A stretch of DNA of 10,996 nt, taken from NCBI GenBank assembly GCA_964557285.1, contig CAZKZS010000159.1:1-10996 (forward strand), read 5' to 3'. The notes under the pieces were generated by a model. It did no database searches and was not told where the DNA came from. It saw nothing but the letters and a program-made list of their open reading frames with translations. How positions within the stretch are numbered: the stretch's first letter is position 1; every line of letters begins with the position of its first letter. Shown one piece after another: positions 6,534 through 10,996 of the stretch. The DNA comes from SB15 sp964557285 (GTDB lineage Bacteria; Chloroflexota; Anaerolineae; Aggregatilineales; J027). Both the position numbers and the translations under genes were made by a program.

Positions 6534-6872
6534 TTACGCAGTCGTCGGAAAGACCTGCTGCAATTTGAGTGCCAGTCCCATCTCCCCTTTTACTTTGAGC
6601 TTGCCGGACATAAATGCAGTCATGGCCGCCATATCCCCGTTGGCAATTTTGATGTAGTCGTCCGCATTGGCAAGCAGAGTCACGGACGGGTTTTCGTGCT
6701 GTCCCTGTCCGGTTTCATACGTGCCATCGGCCACTTTGACCCAGTATTTACCGCCGTTTTCGCCCGATAAATCAAACTGGAACACCGCATCCATGCCTGC
6801 GGCTTTGTCTGCCTTAAATACGTCGCCCATACGGGCAAACACTTCATCCACGCTGGTGGCTTTGTCTGTCAT
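6534..6872 (-). CDS. SCP2 sterol-carrier-like protein
   Basis: A 112-residue single SCP2 domain, the fold that carries fatty acyl or sterol-type lipids in a hydrophobic tunnel. The order of family features is visible: the N-terminal helix VDEVFARMGDVFKAD (8-22), the strands AVFQFDLSGENGGKYWVKVADGTYE, the NPSVTLLANADDYIKIANGDM segment (61-81) and the C-terminal FMSGKLKVKGEMGLALKLQQVF (88-109), with the characteristic SGKLKVKGDMxLA-like signature. No signal peptide, so cytosolic. The exact ligand is unknown; bacterial SCP2 proteins rarely have tested roles. The start is the ATG at 6870-6872 with AAGGAG (complement of 6883-6888) ten bases upstream. A longer in-frame reading up to 7130 runs antisense into the beta-propeller gene and is rejected. 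It converges on the flavodoxin-like gene and diverges from the beta-propeller gene. Confidence 0.92.
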   Translation of the reverse strand: MTDKATSVDEVFARMGDVFKADKAAGMDAVFQFDLSGENGGKYWVKVADGTYETGQGQHENPSVTLLANADDYIKIANGDMAAMTAFMSGKLKVKGEMGLALKLQQVFPTTA

Positions 6873-6959
6873 GTGAAATAGTCTCCTTAAGTTGTGTAAA
6901 AAATCTAAAATGCCTGTAGCATAGGATGATAACGCAAACAAAGCGGAGAACCTAGACTC

Positions 6960-8186
6960 ATGAAAAAAATTTTGTTGTGGTGTGGGGTGCTGTTGGTGGT
7001 GATGGGGTCGGCGGTGGCTCAGCAAAGCCCGTCCGGTCAGGTAGCGATAACGGGGGCGGACGGCAATATTTATCTGTATGACGTGGGGGCGGGCAGTTTG
7101 ACCCCTGTTACCGATGATGCGGACGGGCAAAATAAATTTTATCTCTGGCCGACGTGGGCATCGGATGGGCAGCTTGCATATTTTGGGCGTAACACCAACC
7201 CGGATAATTTTTATTCCTTTGCAATTTTTGTACGTTCTCCGCAGGGCATCAGTAAGGGCATTTATGCGTCGGAAGATGAGATCTTTACTTATGCTTACTG
7301 GTCGCCGGGCAATTGCAGCGCCAACAGTGGAAGCTGCCGCGATTTAGCGGTGTTATATACGACCCGCGACGGGCTGGCGGTGCGGAATGTGCGTTCGGCG
7401 GGCAGCTATGAAATTTATGAAGTGGATACCGGGGCGCCGTTTTACTGGGACTGGTCGCCGGATGGACGCTATATGTTCTGGGCGCGGTTCGGACGCACGC
7501 TGGAAATTTACGATGCAGAAACCCGCGAAGTCATCCAGACCCTGCCCGACCAGCAGGGTTTACAGCAGGCAGTGGACTGGTCGCCTGTGGATAATCGGCT
7601 GCTGTCCGCAGTGGTCAATTCGGGCGGCACCTCCGACCTTGTAATCATTGATGAAAACGAACGCACGGTGCTTTCTGGCGGCCTTGAGGATATTATCGCG
7701 TTTGAATGGTCGCCGGACGCGCAAAATGTAGCCCTTTTAAACCGTGCTACGGGGGATTTAAGCGTGGTTAATGTCACCAGTGGACAGGAGTCAGCGCTTC
7801 CGGCGCGGCTGGTGCTGGCATTTTTCTGGTCGCCGGATTCAAGCAAGCTGGCCTATCTCTCGTTAAATACCTCCGGTGGGGGCGGCAGCGCCCGTCTGGT
7901 GATGCAGCAGACCCCGACTCTGCGCTGGTTTGTGTACGATTTTGCGTCTAAAACCAATACCCCGCTGAGTACCTTTATCCCAACGCAGGATATGGTGTAT
8001 TACCTATCCTTTTTTGACCAGTTTGCCCGCAGTCATCGTTTGTGGTCGCCGGACAGCCGCTATCTGGTCTATGGGGAAATGTTGTCGAGTGGCAATCCGG
8101 CGGTATCGCTGGTGGATGTGCTGAATCCGTCCAACGCGCCCGTGAAAATTGGCGACGGCACGATTGGGATTTTTAGCTGGCAGTAA
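6960..8186 (+). CDS. Secreted TolB/WD40-like beta-propeller protein
   Basis: A 408-residue exported protein. It opens with a basic start and hydrophobic core (MKKILLWCGVLLVVMGSAVA) and a signal peptidase I site AVA-QQ after residue 20; no lipobox Cys is at the cleavage site. The mature part consists of repeats ending in W-S/A-x-D/x-G: Trp66 (WASDG), Trp114 (WSPGN), Trp165 (WSPDG), Trp207 (WSPVD), Trp250 (WSPDA), Trp290 (WSPDS) and Trp362 (WSPDS), with a last strand ending FSWQ. That indicates a seven- or eight-bladed propeller of the TolB/PD40 type. Such proteins are usually protein or ligand-binding scaffolds; no enzyme motif is seen. Cys119 and Cys126 (NCSANSGSC) may form a loop disulfide. 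GGAGA (6944-6948) lies eleven bases before the ATG, a rather long spacer. The partner is unknown; there is no tol-pal cluster around it. Confidence 0.88.
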   Translation: MKKILLWCGVLLVVMGSAVAQQSPSGQVAITGADGNIYLYDVGAGSLTPVTDDADGQNKFYLWPTWASDGQLAYFGRNTNPDNFYSFAIFVRSPQGISKGIYASEDEIFTYAYWSPGNCSANSGSCRDLAVLYTTRDGLAVRNVRSAGSYEIYEVDTGAPFYWDWSPDGRYMFWARFGRTLEIYDAETREVIQTLPDQQGLQQAVDWSPVDNRLLSAVVNSGGTSDLVIIDENERTVLSGGLEDIIAFEWSPDAQNVALLNRATGDLSVVNVTSGQESALPARLVLAFFWSPDSSKLAYLSLNTSGGGGSARLVMQQTPTLRWFVYDFASKTNTPLSTFIPTQDMVYYLSFFDQFARSHRLWSPDSRYLVYGEMLSSGNPAVSLVDVLNPSNAPVKIGDGTIGIFSWQ

Positions 8187-8212
8187 CCTTTCCCCTCACC
8201 CTGCCTCCGGCA

Positions 8213-8240
8213 TCCCTCTCCCACTGCTGCGCGGGAGAGG
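8213..8240 (+). terminator. Hairpin after the beta-propeller gene, possible terminator
   Basis: A perfect 9-bp stem, CCCTCTCCC (8213-8221) with GGGAGAGGG (8232-8240), and a 10-base loop, followed after two bases (AC) by TTTT. It lies 26 bases after the stop and between convergent genes. The T-run is short, so termination is plausible rather than certain; it may also be a dispersed palindromic repeat. Confidence 0.55.
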
Positions 8241-8275
8241 GACTTTTGCGGGCAGATTATTAACCTATCCCTATC

Positions 8276-8566
8276 TCAAACCACAGCCTCACCTGCATAT
8301 GCCAGAATAATTTGCTCGCGGGGAATACCACGCTGGATGAGGGCGTCCACCAGTTTTTTGTCGGTCATATCTTCTTCAATCACAATGCTGCTGCCCACAA
8401 TCCGTGCCATGACGACGACTCCTGCGGTTTGCTCACGGGTGGGATAGTCCACTGCGTTCACGGCATAATTTTGATGTTCATCATCCAGCAGTGGAAACAG
8501 ATAACAATTCACGCCCTGCCCTGAGTATTTTTCAACTTCCTCTCGCAAGATTTTTTTTAATTCCAC
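8276..8566 (-). CDS. XisI-like protein
   Basis: A 96-residue protein resembling XisI, the fdxN-element excision controlling factor family of cyanobacteria and Chloroflexota. Seen here: an N-terminal helix (LKKILREEVEKYSG, 3-16), a hydrophobic strand with a charged turn (LLDDEHQNYAVNAVDYP), a second pair of strands (AGVVVMARIVGSSIVIEEDM) and the C-terminal signature ALIQRGIPREQIILAYAGE, similar to the VxLGVPKxDIVLGF ending of XisI. XisI acts with XisH and XisF in DNA rearrangement in heterocystous cyanobacteria, but most homologues have no known job. No XisH-like or XisF-like gene is in the window. Start is GTG (8564-8566) preceded by GAGGAAG (complement of 8574-8580) with a 7-base spacer. It diverges from the AlkB-like gene across 111 bases, and a TAGAAT box (complement of 8598-8603) could be its -10. 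Family assignment by memory, moderately sure. Confidence 0.68.
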   Translation of the reverse strand: MELKKILREEVEKYSGQGVNCYLFPLLDDEHQNYAVNAVDYPTREQTAGVVVMARIVGSSIVIEEDMTDKKLVDALIQRGIPREQIILAYAGEAVV

Positions 8567-8602
8567 AGCCTAACTTCCTCAACCATTTCTCAACCCAATT
8601 CT

Positions 8603-8629
8603 AACCAAAAAAGGCTTCATTTTGTGGTT
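8603..8629. promoter_or_regulatory. Imperfect palindrome in the divergent xisI-like/alkB-like region
   Basis: AACCAAAAAA (8603-8612) and TTTTGTGGTT (8620-8629) are complementary at nine of ten positions, with a 7-base spacer. It overlaps a possible minus-strand -10 box and lies just upstream of the plus-strand TAAAAT at 8639, a fitting place for an operator controlling both genes. Confidence 0.35.
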
Positions 8630-8638
8630 TAAAAATGG

Positions 8639-8644
8639 TAAAAT
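8639..8644 (+). promoter_or_regulatory. Weak -10 box for the AlkB-like gene
   Basis: TAAAAT lies 33 bases before the ATG at 8678. The -35 position at 17-base spacing (TTCATT, 8616-8621) is poor and falls inside the palindrome, so activator dependence is possible. Confidence 0.35.
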
Positions 8645-8667
8645 TTAGAACAAATGTTCAAAAGTAT

Positions 8668-8672
8668 GGAGG
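8668..8672 (+). promoter_or_regulatory. Ribosome binding site deciding the AlkB-like start
   Basis: GGAGG lies five bases before the ATG at 8678. An in-frame ATG at 8654 (eight residues longer) has no such site, so 8678 is chosen. Confidence 0.7.
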
Positions 8673-8677
8673 CTGCA

Positions 8678-9238
8678 ATGACACTTCTTTCCGGGCTGCA
8701 TCTCATCCCTGAATACGTTTCCGAAGCCCAGCAAATGCGGCTTCTTTCGCTGGTCGACGCTCAGCCCTGGATGCACGATTTGCGGCGGCGTGTGCAGCAC
8801 TACGGGTACTGTTATGATTATCGGCGGCGTGCCATTAAAAAATCCATGCACCTGGGGGATTTACCCGACTGGCTGATGGAACTGGCGTACCGTGTGCATG
8901 ATGATGGCTTCATTAACGAAGTGCCGGATCAGGTGATTGTGAATGAATACCTGCCGGGGATGGGCATCGCGCCGCATGTCGATTGTGAACCCTGCTTTGG
9001 CGGGACGATTCTTTCGCTCAGCCTGGGGTCACGCTGTCTGATGGATTTTACCCACGTCCATACGGGCGCGGAAAAATCAATTTTGCTCGAACCCCGCAGC
9101 CTGCTGGTCCTCAAAGGAGAGGCGCGTTATGACTGGAAACACGGCATCGCGCCCCGCAAGACGGATTTTGTCAACGGAGAGGAAATTTATCGCGGGCGGC
9201 GGATTTCACTCACGTTCCGTAAGGTCATCTTAAGCTAA
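8678..9238 (+). CDS. AlkB-type 2-oxoglutarate/Fe(II) dioxygenase
   Basis: A 186-residue oxidative demethylase of the AlkB superfamily: it uses 2-oxoglutarate, O2 and Fe(II) to hydroxylate methyl groups on nucleic acids or other targets. The metal-binding triad is complete: His100 and Asp102 (in NEYLPGMGIAPHVDCE) and His155 (in YDWKHGIAPR). The 2-oxoglutarate-binding RxxxxxR motif is Arg175 to Arg181 (RISLTFR). N89-E90-Y91 fills the usual NxY position. The core segment ILSLSLGSRCLMDF is closer to the ALKBH8-like SLGS...MDF pattern than to E. coli AlkB, so the substrate may be RNA or protein instead of alkylated DNA; this is inference. The protein is cytosolic, with no ada or other repair gene adjacent. 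The start at 8678 is fixed by GGAGG. A terminator follows directly and overlaps the end of the opposing NACHT gene. Confidence 0.92.
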   Translation: MTLLSGLHLIPEYVSEAQQMRLLSLVDAQPWMHDLRRRVQHYGYCYDYRRRAIKKSMHLGDLPDWLMELAYRVHDDGFINEVPDQVIVNEYLPGMGIAPHVDCEPCFGGTILSLSLGSRCLMDFTHVHTGAEKSILLEPRSLLVLKGEARYDWKHGIAPRKTDFVNGEEIYRGRRISLTFRKVILS

Positions 9239-9251
9239 TACCCTCTTTAGG

Positions 9252-9283
9252 TAGGCGTACTCCTCCCAGTGCGCCTATTTTTT
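9252..9283 (+). terminator. Intrinsic terminator of the AlkB-like gene
   Basis: TAGGCGTAC (9252-9260) pairs with GTGCGCCTA (9269-9277), nine pairs including one G-U, with an 8-base loop and TTTTTT (9278-9283). It starts 13 bases after the stop. The T-run and the end of the stem lie inside the last codons and stop of the NACHT gene on the other strand. Confidence 0.88.
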
Positions 9284-10996
9284 ATCCCCCTCTGCGTCGT
9301 TCTTGCGTGCAGAAAGTTCTTTCAGGTAACGGCTTGCCCGACTCATGATAATCCTGGGATTCACTCCCTTTTTAGCTTCGCTGACTGAACCATCATCTTC
9401 CTTCCGCCATTTTTCGACAGCAGCCAGCGCTTCCGGCGTGCCGATTTTTTCCAGTGTCGTCGCCGCATAATCGCATACCCGGATGTCTCGCGGGAACACA
9501 GCTAAAAACCTATCAAAATGCATATTAAGTTCATCGTCTAACTGGGCAATCATTGGCCGAAAAATGCTTTCTTTATCCGCTAATTTAGCCATGAGGGATG
9601 TTGAAAATTTCTGCCCCTGTTTTCCTAATTGAGAAATAGCGGCAATACGCACAAATCCGTAGGAGTCATTCAGCGTTTTTAGAAACAGATCATTATATTG
9701 GCCTGTAGAGTTTTTTAGGGTTTCAATGACAAACCTCCGAACAAAGGGATTGCTATGCTTGGCTAACGCTACGATGGATTGAGGAGCTAAATCATTCAAC
9801 AGGCTTAAGGTCGTTTTAAAATCTGACAACATAGCTTTTATGGCAATAAACCATTGATCTGCATTTGTCTTGACCTGTTCTTTAAGTCGGTCATGGATAT
9901 ATTCTTCAGTTATATTTTTGAGACCTTTATCAAAATTGATTTGCACAAGTTCTTCCAGTTCTACCTCTTTAGCACAAACAAACAAGGTATCTATAAAAAC
10001 AAGGAAAGGTATACCCTGTGTGTTATTAAAATCATAGACAATAATTTCAATAACCTTATTCAGTACCTTTTCCTGAGACGCTTTAGAAAGATTGGGGGCG
10101 CTTATGAGACAGCGTATCGGCAGCACGGGGTCTTCCTCTGCCATTTGTAAAAGCAGGGATTCGGAATCTGGCATAATACCAACCAGACATAGAATGACGT
10201 AATCCCATTTGCTGATGCTGGTGATTTCTTCTCGTGCTGTGTCTAAAACCCATTGATCCCAGGATTTACGGTTAAACGAAAGCACCCTTTCCACCAGATT
10301 ATCGCCGGAGGTGTTGAGCAGGTGGCTGGCGGCCAGATATTCCTGCATGACCTGATGATAAAACCGGATGCTGTCCTGATGTTGCAGGATAAGGCTGGCG
10401 TTTAACCCCGCCTGAATAAAACGGGTATTTCCAACTTTTTTTAGTGCATAGTCATAAGGCACATCAATCGGCTGGTCTTCGTCAATCATCGAAAAAGCTA
10501 AGCGGGCAAAGGCCGACTCGACCTCCTCAAAGGAAAGGTCGTGCAGGGTGCTGCGCTGTTCCTCCCGTTTCCAGAGCGCCCGTACCAGCCTTTGAAACAG
10601 CCTGCCGGGGTTACGCGGCAGTTCGCGGTCAGGCGAATTTTCGTAAATGAAGGTCAGCGCCCCAAGCATATAAGGGTTGTGTGCCAGTTGCAGCAGGGAA
10701 CGGGATTCATGTTCTGGATGTTCCTCCTCCGGCAAAATCTGGCGGAGGAAAGGCGCGGCTTTTTCCTGAAGATAGTTGCTGGCAAATTCCCGAATCTGAG
10801 CATCATCCAGCGCCTGGGTCATAACAGTGGGCAGGTCGCCCAGTTTGAGGTCGCCTGCATAATCTCCAATCCGGCAGGTGACAATCACCCGGGCGGGCGC
10901 ATCGGCGGACTCCAGCCAGTCGCGCAGTTGGCGGGCTTTTTGTGGGCCTTTTGCGCCCATTTCATTCAAGCCGTCCAGATACAGGAAAATATCGCC
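9275..10996 (-). CDS. NACHT NTPase with HEAT-like C-terminus (5' end outside the window)
   Basis: The 3' part (573 residues plus stop) of a STAND-type NTPase; the start, N-terminal effector and P-loop lie beyond the window edge. From the edge inward: the Walker B motif IFLYLDGLNEMG (the D-G-x-N-E form of NACHT), then the sensor strand RVIVTCRIGDYAG, the winged-helix region with NPYMLGALTFIYE and LPRNPGRLFQRLVRALW, then a long helical region. The last third contains HEAT-like repeats such as PFVRRFVIETLKNS and GFVRIAAISQLGKQG. NACHT proteins sense invaders (Avs-type) or act as signal switches in bacteria; ligand and effector cannot be told from this piece. The stop (9275-9277) sits inside the AlkB-like terminator stem. 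Sampled GC (60-base counts) is about 65% in the NTPase part, 28-38% in the middle (9841-10080) and up to 60% near the 3' end, suggesting a mosaic gene. Its own terminator is not visible. Confidence 0.9.
   Translation of the reverse strand, partial: GDIFLYLDGLNEMGAKGPQKARQLRDWLESADAPARVIVTCRIGDYAGDLKLGDLPTVMTQALDDAQIREFASNYLQEKAAPFLRQILPEEEHPEHESRSLLQLAHNPYMLGALTFIYENSPDRELPRNPGRLFQRLVRALWKREEQRSTLHDLSFEEVESAFARLAFSMIDEDQPIDVPYDYALKKVGNTRFIQAGLNASLILQHQDSIRFYHQVMQEYLAASHLLNTSGDNLVERVLSFNRKSWDQWVLDTAREEITSISKWDYVILCLVGIMPDSESLLLQMAEEDPVLPIRCLISAPNLSKASQEKVLNKVIEIIVYDFNNTQGIPFLVFIDTLFVCAKEVELEELVQINFDKGLKNITEEYIHDRLKEQVKTNADQWFIAIKAMLSDFKTTLSLLNDLAPQSIVALAKHSNPFVRRFVIETLKNSTGQYNDLFLKTLNDSYGFVRIAAISQLGKQGQKFSTSLMAKLADKESIFRPMIAQLDDELNMHFDRFLAVFPRDIRVCDYAATTLEKIGTPEALAAVEKWRKEDDGSVSEAKKGVNPRIIMSRASRYLKELSARKNDAEGDKK

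Noticed and set aside
6501..6770. Plus-strand reading frame beginning ATG after AGGAGG just after the flavodoxin-like gene
   Set aside because: It is antisense to the SCP2 gene over most of its length, and its translation has no recognisable fold. The purine run belongs to the GC-rich hairpin arm at 6492.
6873..7130. Longer in-frame N-terminus for the SCP2 gene
   Set aside because: It would run antisense into the beta-propeller gene; the ATG at 6870-6872 has an AAGGAG site and a full-length SCP2 domain starts there.
1759..10996. A contiguous new defence system joining the DUF262 and NACHT genes
   Set aside because: They lie about 5.8 kb apart on opposite strands with eight housekeeping-type or unrelated genes between, so nothing ties them into one operon. 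They may at most mark separate acquisitions.
1..10996. tRNA, rRNA, CRISPR array, insertion sequence or riboswitch
   Set aside because: I found no repeated spacer array, transposase frame, terminal repeats or cloverleaf-like stretch, but a covariance-model search was not possible here.

Overview
The window carries ordinary bacterial chromosome: dense, mostly single-gene transcription units on both strands, good Shine-Dalgarno sites, stem-loops at gene ends, and no tRNA, rRNA, CRISPR array or recognisable insertion sequence. The gene content fits Chloroflexota (Anaerolineae-like) better than any other group I can name: methylthioribose-phosphate isomerase next to a short signal peptidase, a secreted WSPD-motif beta-propeller, an SCP2 protein, an XisI-like protein, a lone DUF262 protein and a NACHT ATPase. 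This placement is an inference from gene content, not from a marker gene.

Layout. Positions 1-1682: a promoter -10 box, mtnA (methionine salvage) and a signal peptidase I gene one base downstream, closed by a strong intrinsic terminator. 1696-3510: a separate promoter and a DUF262 protein with a C-terminal HNH-like nuclease motif, probably a single-chain GmrSD-like (type IV restriction) defence protein. 3599-3904: a small PH-like protein, followed by a hairpin-rich intergenic repeat. 3991-5330 (minus): a small coiled-coil protein (sll1863-like) and an LdhA-type D-lactate dehydrogenase. 5331-5454: an A-tract-rich divergent promoter region. 5455-6479 (plus): a SpoIIAA/STAS-like protein, then a flavodoxin-fold protein resembling HemG preceded by a CRP/FNR-like palindrome. 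6534-6872 (minus): an SCP2 sterol-carrier-like protein, divergent from a secreted beta-propeller protein (6960-8186). 8276-8566 (minus): an XisI-like protein, divergent from an AlkB-type 2-oxoglutarate/Fe(II) dioxygenase (8678-9238). 9275-10996 (minus, cut by the window edge): a NACHT NTPase with a helical HEAT-like C-terminus.

Together these are mainly independent functions: methionine salvage, protein export, fermentation, a flavodoxin-type redox protein, lipid binding and alkylation-damage or RNA demethylation. Two genes stand out as likely defence genes, the DUF262-HNH protein and the NACHT protein. Both contain stretches of clearly lower GC (about 28-42% in 60-base samples counted by hand) than mtnA or the NTPase part of the NACHT gene (65-68%). 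They lie about 6 kb apart with other genes between, so I do not see a contiguous new multi-gene system. The NACHT gene, with an AT-rich middle between two GC-richer ends, is the most interesting object here.
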